From a virus, in the IMG/VR virus record IMGVR_UViG_3300007540_000023, positions 1 to 45,378 of that record: a stretch of 45,378 nucleotides of DNA; one strand, 5' to 3'. A program made the position numbers and the translations under genes. The notes under the pieces are model-generated. The model did not search any database. It saw only the letters and a program-made list of their open reading frames with translations, and was not told the DNA's origin. Below, piece after piece: positions 1 through 9,054 of this stretch; position 1 is the first letter of the stretch; every line of letters begins with the position of its first letter.

Positions 1-1
1 G

Positions 2-277
2 AAACAAGACACTATCGAGATGCAAGAGGTTACTAAAAGATGGTCTGCTGATATGATGTCTGATTCTTGGTTAAGTAAGAATATAAGACCTCTAAGCCTT
101 GCTTTTCTAACTATAACCCTATTCGTCTACATCATATTAGATAGTTCATTAGAAGGCTTTACAATAGCCGACAATTGGATAGATTTACTATCTTCATTGT
201 TGCTTTTAGTTTATGGTGGTTACTTTGGATTTAGAAGTGCTGAAAAGATTACTAAAGAATGGCGTAAAAATAAATAA
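2..277 (+). CDS. Holin-like membrane protein, 5' end cut by window edge
   Basis: The reading frame is open from the first bases, so the gene starts upstream of the window; an internal ATG at 20 would give 85 aa. The visible part begins with a charged stretch containing RWSADMMSDSWLSKNIRPL. Two hydrophobic segments follow (about residues 27-41 and 52-70 from the ATG), then a basic tail ending EWRKNK. The SWLSKNIRPL motif and this layout resemble the three-TM holin family described from gene transfer agents, which permeabilises the inner membrane during lysis. Its position before the tail fibre, at the edge of the virion block, fits a lysis gene. A holin call is an inference; a generic small membrane protein is the alternative. 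No endolysin is visible in the window. Confidence 0.6.
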   Translation, partial: KQDTIEMQEVTKRWSADMMSDSWLSKNIRPLSLAFLTITLFVYIILDSSLEGFTIADNWIDLLSSLLLLVYGGYFGFRSAEKITKEWRKNK

Positions 278-346
278 CAAATGAAGACAGATATAAAGTG
301 GTTTTAAGTACGGTAAAAGATTTAATTTCTAATAAATATAGAAGCA

Positions 347-2956
347 ATGGCAAGAATTAAGAACAAGAACAAATACCCAGTAGTAGTACCTAACCTAGAT
401 GACTACTTTGTAGGTAGTAAGGAGGATAACAATGGTAAGACTGTAAACTACGACTTTAGCACCTTAATAGACATCATCAAGAATGCTGATGGTGTACCTA
501 CTACGGTGTACAAGTTCTCAGCTGTTGAGGACGCTACGACGGTTGGTGGTTACTTTAACACAAACGATGACACTCTAGAGTTCCTATCTATTACAGATAT
601 TGTAATCAGTAAGGAGGATATAAACGAGAACGACATGTCACTAGTTCTTGACAACCTAGTAGCTAACCAACAGAACGTGGTTATGTGTTTAAGGGACGGT
701 AACAGCAGGTACTACTTCTTTAAGGTAACTGCGTCTGTAACAAACACAGAGTCCTACTCACTTACGGTTGAGAGTATAGGTACTACTAGTATTGGGGTTA
801 TGCAGGAGGGTTCAAGCTTTGTATTTAGCTTTATAGTTACAGCTAGGGACGCAGCGTTGATAGAGCAGGTTGAGAACAACACTGAGATTATAAACGGGCT
901 TTCTAACAAAGAGGTAGACAGAATTATAGTTGGTGGTGCTTTTATTTGGACAGAAGAGGATTTAATATTCCAATGGTCGTTCTACCAGTATGTTCTTTTA
1001 GGTAGTGTATCTTATATAGCTGGTAATAGTGGTAGTCCAAACTTAATAACTCTAGACGCTCCAGATGTTGGAGAGGTAGACGACAGGATAGATTTAATTG
1101 TTATCGATGGCATTTCTAGAGATGTAATAGTCCTTAAAGGTGTTCCATCCCCTACCCCACAAGAGCCAACTCTAGTGTTTGGAGTTCAGTTAAGGGTTAC
1201 GGCTATCTACGTACCTGCTAATGGAAGTCCTATAGGTATTACTACTGAAAAGGTTTACGACGAGAACTTAGGAGACCCTGCTGAGTGGGATGTGACAAAC
1301 CTTCTGGGGACTGGTGTAGTGTCTGACGATACTACTGTTGGTATACCTTCAGGTTCATACAACATAAAGTTCCCTAGTAATTTAAACGTGAATCAGTATG
1401 AGGCTATTACTCTTACGGCTGGCACACCTGTTACTTACGACAGTGGCGGTGCATTGATATTTCAGTTAAAGCAATCGGAACGGTGGGAAAGCTCTACAAG
1501 ATTAGTAATCAGGCTAGAGGACAGCTTAGCTGCACAGATAGAGATTCAATTAAATTACACCTCGATACTACCATTTGGGTTTGACTCTGCGAATGATGAC
1601 ACTTGGATGACGGTAGCGATACCAATAAGTAGTATTGATATATCGAGTAGTGCCTTGGTAGATGTTAGTAAGATAACTATTGAAGCACACAACCACCCTG
1701 TTCTATATATAGACAACATACGCTACCAGACAGGTATTAGTACACCTAATGGCACACTTACTTCTTTATTACAGGAAGTAGTAAACCCCATAGATGCTTA
1801 TTTTGGAACAAGATTAGAGTCTGTAGAAGAAAGAGATGGATTTTATGTAGAGAGTTCTAATAACAAAGCAACGGGATATATTATAAATAACACAAACACA
1901 ACAGATAATGCCGCTTTATCAGGATTCAGAGCTGTTATAAATAGTGACCCATTTGGAGATGGAATCTACATGGGTATACAGAATACTAACTACTACGCAC
2001 CGTGGTTAAGGGCTGTAGGGCTTATTAATTCTAAGAACATTAAAATATTAACTAATGATAATACTGGGGATATTATATTCGGATTAGGGAATGCCGCTAG
2101 TACTAGTATTATAGAGAGTACTCAAGATATAGTTTTAGCCCTTAATAATGACAGGACAGTAGTAGTACCAAGTTTAACTACAGCTTTAATTGATGGAGAA
2201 GGGACTGGAAAGAGTTTAATTACTAAAGAGTGGATTACTGCACAAGGATTTAGTACTGGTTTGGGGTTTGTACCTTATACAGGTGCAACAGCTCCTGTTG
2301 ACTTAGGAGTATATAGTTTAACATCAAGTTTACAAATTAATAAAGGAATACTAGTTGAAGATTCATCTAACACTTCAAATTCATTAAACTTAAAAACAGC
2401 AACACTGGGTGCGTCTATAGCTGGGGCTGGGTATGTTTCTTTGACTTCAACTACTGCTGACTATTTAAGTATATATTATGGTAATGTTTCAAAAATTGCT
2501 GACTTAGACGGCTCTGCTATAACAGCCAAAAGAACCTATACTTTTCCCGATGCATCAGGTATACTACCACTAAGCGTTAACGGAGAGGTAGCGGATGCTG
2601 CGGGTAATATTACTATTTATGCTGTCACAAATTCAAACGTTGCGGGTAGCGGTGGTGTTGGTTCAAGAACATTAAACTGGGGTACTCCTGAGATAGTAAA
2701 ATTCGGGATTTCAGCGTCGGGTAATATGACCTTCTCAGATACCAACCTTCCTGCTGCGGGTACTTACCAAAAGAAAGAGATTTATATCACAGGTAATACA
2801 GGAAGTACAGCAACTTTTCCAACGTACTGGCAACAAGAAGAGAATGGTGAATCTTTATCATTCCCCTCTTTAAACAGGGTAACTATAACCTGCCTTAATT
2901 CCACTGCCTTATCAGAAGAGATTTATTATAGGATTGATAGAATAAAAGCAATTTAG
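347..2956 (+). CDS. Tail fibre / receptor-binding protein
   Basis: 869 aa, Ser/Thr/Asn/Gly-rich and beta-prone, with no catalytic motif. The N-terminal third (MARIKNKNKYPVVVPNLDDY onward) looks like a virion-attachment region. The middle carries a sandwich-like domain. From about residue 620 there is the KEWITAQGF...FVPYTGAT pattern common in Bacteroidota phage tail-fibre tips. The last ~100 residues form a compact beta-rich tip ending YYRIDRIKAI. The start is the first ATG after an AT-rich leader. The part encoded after about base 1780 is visibly more AT-rich and uses different codons from the first half, suggesting the host-binding half was exchanged. Fibre identity is inferred from composition, position and the tip motif; a baseplate/appendage protein is the alternative. 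Confidence 0.65.
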   Translation: MARIKNKNKYPVVVPNLDDYFVGSKEDNNGKTVNYDFSTLIDIIKNADGVPTTVYKFSAVEDATTVGGYFNTNDDTLEFLSITDIVISKEDINENDMSLVLDNLVANQQNVVMCLRDGNSRYYFFKVTASVTNTESYSLTVESIGTTSIGVMQEGSSFVFSFIVTARDAALIEQVENNTEIINGLSNKEVDRIIVGGAFIWTEEDLIFQWSFYQYVLLGSVSYIAGNSGSPNLITLDAPDVGEVDDRIDLIVIDGISRDVIVLKGVPSPTPQEPTLVFGVQLRVTAIYVPANGSPIGITTEKVYDENLGDPAEWDVTNLLGTGVVSDDTTVGIPSGSYNIKFPSNLNVNQYEAITLTAGTPVTYDSGGALIFQLKQSERWESSTRLVIRLEDSLAAQIEIQLNYTSILPFGFDSANDDTWMTVAIPISSIDISSSALVDVSKITIEAHNHPVLYIDNIRYQTGISTPNGTLTSLLQEVVNPIDAYFGTRLESVEERDGFYVESSNNKATGYIINNTNTTDNAALSGFRAVINSDPFGDGIYMGIQNTNYYAPWLRAVGLINSKNIKILTNDNTGDIIFGLGNAASTSIIESTQDIVLALNNDRTVVVPSLTTALIDGEGTGKSLITKEWITAQGFSTGLGFVPYTGATAPVDLGVYSLTSSLQINKGILVEDSSNTSNSLNLKTATLGASIAGAGYVSLTSTTADYLSIYYGNVSKIADLDGSAITAKRTYTFPDASGILPLSVNGEVADAAGNITIYAVTNSNVAGSGGVGSRTLNWGTPEIVKFGISASGNMTFSDTNLPAAGTYQKKEIYITGNTGSTATFPTYWQQEENGESLSFPSLNRVTITCLNSTALSEEIYYRIDRIKAI

Positions 2957-2979
2957 AAGTTAGAGTTTACAATTAATAA

Positions 2980-3011
2980 AAGGGGGGCAGCTCTAACCCG
3001 TTGTCCCTCTT
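2980..3011 (+). other. GC-rich hairpin after the tail fibre gene
   Basis: A 12-bp stem with a few G-U pairs (arms 2980-2991 and 3000-3011, loop of 8) lies between the fibre stop and the next promoter. The plus-strand RNA has no U-run after it, so it may be a 3'-end stabilising structure or a factor-dependent terminator rather than a classical intrinsic terminator. Confidence 0.45.
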
Positions 3012-3040
3012 AATAAAAACAGAGGTGTGCTAATAATTTG

Positions 3041-3048
3041 TATTTTTG
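3041..3048 (+). promoter_or_regulatory. Bacteroidota-type promoter -7 box (TATTTTTG)
   Basis: Matches TAnnTTTG, the Bacteroidota -7 consensus, 13 nt before the ATG at 3062. It would start the operon carrying the 85-aa protein, tandem GroES-like protein, terminase and portal. No clear -33 element is seen. Confidence 0.55.
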
Positions 3049-3061
3049 TATTAAATTTAAA

Positions 3062-3319
3062 ATGAATACAATTATGAAGATTATAAGAAAGATATCAGTA
3101 GGCAGAGACTACCCAAACGGGTCGATACATTATCAGGTTGGAAAGGAGATAAACCTACTAGGTCAGATGTACACAATATCCTCAATCATGCTAGAGTACG
3201 TAGAGGGAGATAAGCTGGGGTACAACATATACATAGAGAGCCAAGAGGTTGGTACGATGCTATGGAAGACTATAATAGACATGCCTATACATATAGAGAA
3301 TGATATAACCTTCATGTAA
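3062..3319 (+). CDS. Conserved-looking small hypothetical protein
   Basis: 85 aa, function not recognised. It contains KISVGRDYPNGSIHYQVGKE near the N terminus and ends MPIHIENDITFM; it is mostly beta-prone, with no membrane segment and no cysteine. The ATG at 3062 lies just downstream of the promoter box; an alternative ATG is at 3074. A longer frame from TTG 3038 would overlap the promoter box and is disfavoured. The stop overlaps the start of the GroES-like gene (TAATG), so the two are probably translationally coupled. It is the first gene of the packaging operon, so a role near co-chaperonin or terminase is possible but unproven. Confidence 0.6.
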   Translation: MNTIMKIIRKISVGRDYPNGSIHYQVGKEINLLGQMYTISSIMLEYVEGDKLGYNIYIESQEVGTMLWKTIIDMPIHIENDITFM

Positions 3320-3885
3320 TGACTATAAACTATATAATAGTAGAGGTTGATGATGCATACAAGAACGAGATAGATGGGTTGGTGGTCAACTCGACTATTG
3401 AAAGTGTGGCTCACATCAACAGGGTAGCTAAGGTTGTAGAAGCCCCAAGCTTCACTATCATAGAGAAGGGTGATGAGGTCGTGGTACACCATAACATGTT
3501 TAGGCTTAGAAACGGCTTAAGGGGTAAGAGGGTGTCATCAAACTACCACCTAGAGGGTAACAGGTACTTCATACCACTAACAGAGGTGTTTATGTACAGA
3601 CGTGGTGGTGAGTGGCAGGCTATCAGACCCTTTGTGTTTGTTGAACCTATCAAGCAGGAGGATGAAGTAATAGGTAGGGTAATAATCAACAGTGATAATG
3701 CAAAGAGTCACAATGGGATGGTTAAGCTACAGGGTATTATAAAGTACCCTAACGATGAGTTAACAAGAAGAGGTGTAAGCGTTGGTGATAAGGTGGTGTT
3801 CTCTTATTGGAGTGAGTACGAGTTTAACATAGACGGTGAGACCTTATATAAGATGTCAACAAACGATATCTTGGCTGTAATATGA
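3319..3885 (+). CDS. Tandem-domain GroES-like co-chaperonin
   Basis: 188 aa. Residues 101-188 align by eye along the whole GroES fold: IRPFVFVEPI at the first strand, a loop with the hydrophobic stretch GRVII (119-123) where GroES has its GroEL-binding GGIVL/GGIII mobile loop, then GVSVGDKVVF (152-161) matching VKVGDxVxF, and YKMSTNDILAVI matching the GroES terminus LIMSESDILAIV. Residues 1-100 look like a second, more diverged barrel: YIIVEV, GLVV at a loop position, EKGDEVVV, and YFIPLTEVFMY. The layout recalls two-domain plant Cpn20. It would cap the phage GroEL encoded at 39772-41349. It overlaps the terminase gene by ATGA. The second domain is well supported; the first is inferred. Confidence 0.72.
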   Translation: MTINYIIVEVDDAYKNEIDGLVVNSTIESVAHINRVAKVVEAPSFTIIEKGDEVVVHHNMFRLRNGLRGKRVSSNYHLEGNRYFIPLTEVFMYRRGGEWQAIRPFVFVEPIKQEDEVIGRVIINSDNAKSHNGMVKLQGIIKYPNDELTRRGVSVGDKVVFSYWSEYEFNIDGETLYKMSTNDILAVI

Positions 3886-6557
3886 TAGGATTAAGCTCGG
3901 ACATAAAACTAGCACTAGACACTGTAATAGAGGGTCTAGAGTACAGGTTCAATGATGACGACCTTCTCAATCCAGAGAAGATGCAGATTATCATGAAGTC
4001 TAAGGTATCCTCATTCAAGTCGGCTAAGGATATACTAATGAGGTGGTCGGGGTCGCCTAACGCACCTACACAGGAGATACTGGTAGAGTACGTTAAGGGT
4101 GTTATACACGCAGGAGACAAGGCTTTACTTACACTAAGACACGCACTTAGACAGAAGATTGACTACACAGAGTTAGACGCAACAAGCCACAACCAAGCCA
4201 TAGCAGCTAAGTCATTTATACTAGAGTCTGTATTCGACCTAGATAAGGCTTTAATTGACTTAAGAAATAAGCTAGAGGATGGTAACCTAGACCTTTCAGA
4301 CAAAGAGTTTAAGCTAGGATACCCAGAGGTCTACGCTAAGAAGGCTAGCTACAACATAAAGAACTACTTTAAGGACTGGTATAACGAAGATACCGACGGA
4401 GTAAATATATGCCCACACTCTACAGTAGGTGAGACGATAGTTCTACAGGACTTATCTATCACACTACCAGAAGAGCCAGAGGACAAGACTAAGATACTGT
4501 TCCACAACCTGCCTCAGAAGAAGCAGCACTGGGTAAGACAGCAAGCACCAGAGGAGATTAACCCAGACAATGTAGAGCTCTGGGATGAGTACATTAAAGA
4601 GGAGTACAGGAGACGTAGAGAGGGTCTTTGGTTCTACAACAACGGAGAGGCTGTATACCTAACAGGTCACCACTACTTTGCATTACAGTGGTGTGCCATG
4701 CTGGATAACGGTGGCTACATGGACTTTAGGGTTGCACAGTTAAATATGTTCTACCACATACAGGCGTGTATCACAGATAAGAGATGCCTAGGTCAGTTGT
4801 TTGTTAAGTCAAGACGTACAGGGTTTACGTACGCTGTACTATGTGTACTACTTAACCAAGCCACTACAACACCTAACAGTAAGTTCGGTATGACCTCTAA
4901 GTCAGGGGATGATGTACAGGAGGCGTTTGACAAGATGTCATACATGTTCCTATCCCTACCGTTCTATTTTAGACCTGTCGTGAGAGGCAAGGAGGATAGC
5001 CCTAACGAGCTTTTCTTTGGTAAACCATCTAACAACTCCAAGGAGGCTAAGAAGACTCGTAATACAGGCATTAAAGACTATTTAAACACTAGTGTAGACC
5101 ACAGACCAACTAAGAATGATTCATATGACTCGGTGAAGTTAGATGGGTACTTAGGGGATGAGGCTGCTAAGTGGATGAAGCCACATGATTATATCGTCCA
5201 TCTAGGTATGGTAGCTCCAACAATGATGCCTAACGGTAAGGTTGTAGGTAAGGCTTACATAGGTTCAACTATGGGAGCTAGAGCTAAAGGTGGTGACCAG
5301 TACGTGGAGATGATAAACGGCTCTCAGGTTAGTAAAAGAAACGTTATAACCAAGAAGACCTCAACAGGTCTTTATATGTACTTCCTACCTGCACAGGATA
5401 ATATGGAGGAGTACACGGATAAGTACGGCAAGTGTCATGTACTTAAGCCAGAGGTTAAGACATATAACATATCAGGAGAACTCATAGAGAGAGGCTCTAT
5501 TGAATACTTATTGGCTGTAGAGGAGCAGAAGAAGGCTCAGTCAGATAAGGCTCTTAACGAGCAGCTGAGGACGTATCCGAGGACGTTAGAGCATGCCCTT
5601 AGGGATGAAGAATCTCAGTGTGTGTTTAACATCAATAAACTATACGAACAGATTGACTACGACGCTACACTACCAGAGGAGTCTCTATACACTAGGGGTA
5701 ACTTCAAGTGGAGGAGTGGTGTGGTTGACACGGATGTAGAGTTCTACCCAGACGATAAGGGTAGGTTTAAGATATCTTGGATGCCCTCAAAGGTTGATAA
5801 TACAGAGGACTTAAAGAACGCTGTTAAGAGGCTGGGAGAGAAGTACTACCCACTTAACTTAGAGTGTGTAAGGTTGGGGTGTGACCCCTTCTCATTAAAG
5901 TCTACACACGGTAAGGGTTCAAAGGGTGGTATACATGGAAAGACTATTGTAAGTCCAGATGGTGGAGCACCCTCTAACAAGTTTGTGCTGGAGTATCTAG
6001 CCAGACCTACTGATGAGACTGTGTTCTTTGAGGACGTTATTATGTGCTGTAGGTTCTATGGTGCACCAATACTAGTGGAGTCTAATAGGATTGACCTGCT
6101 ACGTCACATGAGGAATAGAGGGTATAGAGCGTTCTGTATGGATAGGTTGGATAGACCTAAGTCTAAGCTAAACCCTAATGAGTTAGAGTATGGTGGTCAG
6201 GTGATGTCAGGTAAGGATATACTAGACTCGCATATGAACGCTATAGGTCTGTGGGTTGAAAACTACGTAGGGGTCTATAACAATGAAGAGCAGAAGGTAA
6301 GACCTCAGGGAGAGATGGGTGATATGCCTTTCGAGGAGACGCTTAAGGATTGGCTAGCGTTCAACCCAGATAAGAGGACTGAGTATGATGCAACAATCTC
6401 TAGTGGACTAGCAATAATGGCTTGTCATACAGAGCGTTATAGAGGTAAGAAGGAAGTAGTAAAGAGAATACACGTAAAGAGTCTATTAAAGAAATATAAC
6501 AACAAGGGTGCGATAGGCAGCCAAGTAACAATGAAAAATAGTAATTATGCAAAATAA
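3882..6557 (+). CDS. terL: Terminase large subunit (TerL)
   Basis: 891 aa; the packaging motor that translocates DNA into the prohead and cuts the concatemer. A deviant Walker A is at about residue 308 (KSRRTGFTY, in place of GxxGxGKT). A Walker B follows at about 420-427 (DGYLGDEAAKW). The C-terminal RNase H-like nuclease begins around residue 665 (RLGCDPF), with later acidic residues in VESNRIDLL and YDATISSG. The GLWFYNNGEAVYLTGHHYFALQW block before the ATPase is typical of crAss-like and related Bacteroidota phage terminases. The long ~230-residue N-terminal region is mostly helical and makes the protein longer than T7- or lambda-type terminases. No separate small terminase is visible, so the extension could serve that role (inference). 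It overlaps both neighbours. Confidence 0.9.
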   Translation: MIGLSSDIKLALDTVIEGLEYRFNDDDLLNPEKMQIIMKSKVSSFKSAKDILMRWSGSPNAPTQEILVEYVKGVIHAGDKALLTLRHALRQKIDYTELDATSHNQAIAAKSFILESVFDLDKALIDLRNKLEDGNLDLSDKEFKLGYPEVYAKKASYNIKNYFKDWYNEDTDGVNICPHSTVGETIVLQDLSITLPEEPEDKTKILFHNLPQKKQHWVRQQAPEEINPDNVELWDEYIKEEYRRRREGLWFYNNGEAVYLTGHHYFALQWCAMLDNGGYMDFRVAQLNMFYHIQACITDKRCLGQLFVKSRRTGFTYAVLCVLLNQATTTPNSKFGMTSKSGDDVQEAFDKMSYMFLSLPFYFRPVVRGKEDSPNELFFGKPSNNSKEAKKTRNTGIKDYLNTSVDHRPTKNDSYDSVKLDGYLGDEAAKWMKPHDYIVHLGMVAPTMMPNGKVVGKAYIGSTMGARAKGGDQYVEMINGSQVSKRNVITKKTSTGLYMYFLPAQDNMEEYTDKYGKCHVLKPEVKTYNISGELIERGSIEYLLAVEEQKKAQSDKALNEQLRTYPRTLEHALRDEESQCVFNINKLYEQIDYDATLPEESLYTRGNFKWRSGVVDTDVEFYPDDKGRFKISWMPSKVDNTEDLKNAVKRLGEKYYPLNLECVRLGCDPFSLKSTHGKGSKGGIHGKTIVSPDGGAPSNKFVLEYLARPTDETVFFEDVIMCCRFYGAPILVESNRIDLLRHMRNRGYRAFCMDRLDRPKSKLNPNELEYGGQVMSGKDILDSHMNAIGLWVENYVGVYNNEEQKVRPQGEMGDMPFEETLKDWLAFNPDKRTEYDATISSGLAIMACHTERYRGKKEVVKRIHVKSLLKKYNNKGAIGSQVTMKNSNYAK

Positions 6558-8982
6558 GAAAATGTTAACCAAGAGGTCTTACCCTAACCCTCTAGCACCA
6601 GATGAGGAGAAGATTACTGAAGAGTACGGACTAAGCATGGCTAAGGCTATCGAGTATGAGTGGTGGTACAGACCTAACGGTAGTATGTGTAACTTCTTAG
6701 ACAAGCGTCAGCAGTACCATAACCTTAGGCTATATGCCAGAGGTGAGCAGGACACTAAGTTGTATAAGGATTTAATTACAGGTGGTGATGAGGAGTCTTA
6801 CAGTAACTACGACTGGAGACCTCTTCAGATTGTACCTAAGTTTGTAAAGCTGCTATCTAATCAGATGACTGAGAGGCTGTTTGATATAAAGGCAGACGCT
6901 GTTGATAAGTACTCCACAAACCTTAAGGAGGACTACAAGGCTAGTATACAGAGTCTTATGGACACCCTACCAACTATGAGAGCTGCAGAGGAGGCTCTAG
7001 GTGTTAGTGTTGTACCACCAAACGCTGATGAGATTCCAGAGACAGAGGAGGAGTTGGATTTATATATGAAGCTAAAGTACAAGCCTGCTATTGAGATTGC
7101 AGCAGAGGAGGCTATAAAGTATACATTAGAGCTTAACGACTTTGATGAGACCCAGTCTAGGGTTATAGAGGATGTAGCTACATTAGGTGTAGGTGCTGTT
7201 AAGCATAGAACAGACCCTAACAAGGGTATCGTCATTGACTGGGTAGACCCTGCGGACTGTGTACACTCTTATGCTAAGCATAGGAACTACAAGAAGGTAC
7301 ACTACTTCGGAGAGGTTGAGAGAATGACTGTCAATGAACTAAAGAGGTTATCTAACGGTAAGTTCTCAGATGAAGAGCTTCTAGAGATTGGGGCTAGTAC
7401 AAGTGAGTGGAACAAGTACCACCAGACAGGGCAGTCTGATAACTTCAGAGAGAGCGACTTAGCTGGTAGTATGGTTGACGTACTACACTTCACATTCAAG
7501 TCTACAAAGACACTATCATACAAGAAGAAGTACACAGCTAACGGTGGCTTTAAGATGACTAAGAGGGAGAGTACCTTTAAGAAGAAGAACAACGCTAAGG
7601 GGTTCGATGTATCTAAGAAGGTTATAGACGTATGGTACGAGGGTTCTTTAATACTAGGGACTGACAAGGTATTTAACTACAAGCTTTGTGAGAACATGAT
7701 TAGACCTAAGGGCTACCTAAACAAGACGTTACCTAACTACTTATTCTACTCACCAGATTTATATCAGGGTAGGACTAAGAGTCTTATTGGAAACATTATA
7801 CCCTACGTAGACCAGATGCAGCAGATTCATATCAAGCTACAGCAGCTTATTGCTAAGTCTAGACCTAACGGGGTGTTCATTGATGTGGATGGCTTGAGTG
7901 AGATAGACATGGGAGACGGTAGCTTCTTAACACCGCTTGAGGTTATTAAGATTTATGATGAGACTGGTAATGTACTAGGTACTTCTAAGGATTATGCTGG
8001 AGAGTACAACCACGGTAAAGAACCAATTAGAGAGCTAAAGAATGGTATAGTAGATGGTCTTGACAGACTAATCTCTGCATACAACCACTACCTTACACTA
8101 CTTAGAGATGCTATTGGTGTACCAGTGGGAGCTGATGCATCAACACCAAACCCTAAGATGGCTGTAGGTGTACAGGAGCAGTTAGCTTTAAACTCTAACA
8201 CGGCTACCAGACACATACTAGACTCAGTACTTAATATTAGCGAGAGACTTGGAGAGGGACTATCTCTAAGGCTTAAGGATATCTTTGAGTACTCGAACCT
8301 AAAGGAGGCTTACACAAACGCTATAGGTATGGTTAATGTACAGACGCTAAAGGCGTTAAAGAACTACCACCTACACGACTTAGGTATCATTATAACCCTT
8401 AGACCAGATGCTCAGGACAAGCAGTACCTAGAGCAGAATATACAGGCAGCTGTATCTAAGGATAGTATAACAGTAGACGACGCTCAGGATATTAGAACCA
8501 TATCCAACATTAAGCTAGCTAACGCATTACTTAAGACCAGAAGGGTTAAGAGGGACAAGCTTAAGCGTGAGCAGGAGATGCAGAAGATTGAGAAGAACAA
8601 CGAAGGTCAGCTACAGGTTACTCAGGCAGCTTCACAGGGCAAGCAGCAGGAGATTCAAGTTGCTACACAGTCCGAGCTTGCTAAGATAAAGGCTAAGACT
8701 CAGGGTAGACTAGCTGAGATAAAGGCAGAAGAGGAGGCTAAGATGAGGCTGATGGAGAAGGAGTTCAACTACAACATGCAGATTAAGGGTGCTGAGACAG
8801 ACCTAGCTAACGACCAGAAGAGGTACGATAACGACAGGAAGGATTCAAGGCAGAGGGAGCAGAACTCAGCCACATCTAAGATAGCAGAGCAGAAGCAGTT
8901 CAATAAGCCAGCTATGAATTTTGAGTCAGCAAACGACTCAATATCTGGAAACATAGGTATGGAGGACGTTAACGTGTCCTAA
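6547..8982 (+). CDS. Portal protein
   Basis: 811 aa. It follows TerL directly and is read as the dodecameric portal at the DNA-entry vertex. The N-terminal region carries YEWWYRPNGSMCNFLDKRQQYHNLRLYARGEQ. A core with long helices follows, and the C-terminal ~130 residues are a Gln/Lys/Glu-rich coiled coil (about 680-790) that could form the portal barrel or crown. Size, order (terL-portal-scaffold-MCP) and sequence style match crAss-like/Bacteroidota podophage portals. The first ATG (6547) overlaps TerL by 11 nt; an ATG at 6562, 5 nt past the TerL stop, is a plausible alternative start. Confidence 0.8.
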   Translation: MQNKKMLTKRSYPNPLAPDEEKITEEYGLSMAKAIEYEWWYRPNGSMCNFLDKRQQYHNLRLYARGEQDTKLYKDLITGGDEESYSNYDWRPLQIVPKFVKLLSNQMTERLFDIKADAVDKYSTNLKEDYKASIQSLMDTLPTMRAAEEALGVSVVPPNADEIPETEEELDLYMKLKYKPAIEIAAEEAIKYTLELNDFDETQSRVIEDVATLGVGAVKHRTDPNKGIVIDWVDPADCVHSYAKHRNYKKVHYFGEVERMTVNELKRLSNGKFSDEELLEIGASTSEWNKYHQTGQSDNFRESDLAGSMVDVLHFTFKSTKTLSYKKKYTANGGFKMTKRESTFKKKNNAKGFDVSKKVIDVWYEGSLILGTDKVFNYKLCENMIRPKGYLNKTLPNYLFYSPDLYQGRTKSLIGNIIPYVDQMQQIHIKLQQLIAKSRPNGVFIDVDGLSEIDMGDGSFLTPLEVIKIYDETGNVLGTSKDYAGEYNHGKEPIRELKNGIVDGLDRLISAYNHYLTLLRDAIGVPVGADASTPNPKMAVGVQEQLALNSNTATRHILDSVLNISERLGEGLSLRLKDIFEYSNLKEAYTNAIGMVNVQTLKALKNYHLHDLGIIITLRPDAQDKQYLEQNIQAAVSKDSITVDDAQDIRTISNIKLANALLKTRRVKRDKLKREQEMQKIEKNNEGQLQVTQAASQGKQQEIQVATQSELAKIKAKTQGRLAEIKAEEEAKMRLMEKEFNYNMQIKGAETDLANDQKRYDNDRKDSRQREQNSATSKIAEQKQFNKPAMNFESANDSISGNIGMEDVNVS

Positions 8983-9006
8983 AAAACGACCATACGCTTT
9001 TTTTCG

Positions 9007-9014
9007 TATATTTG
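9007..9014 (+). promoter_or_regulatory. Promoter -7 box (TATATTTG) before scaffold/capsid genes
   Basis: Matches TAnnTTTG in the 72-bp gap between portal and scaffold genes, 40 nt before the next ATG. A short inverted repeat (ATACG at 8992, CGTAT at 9005) with a T-run loop overlaps it; this could be a weak terminator or an operator. It would allow capsid genes to be expressed above portal level. Confidence 0.55.
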
Positions 9015-9054
9015 CAAGTATAAATAGTTAAATAAAATATAAAATTACAACAGT

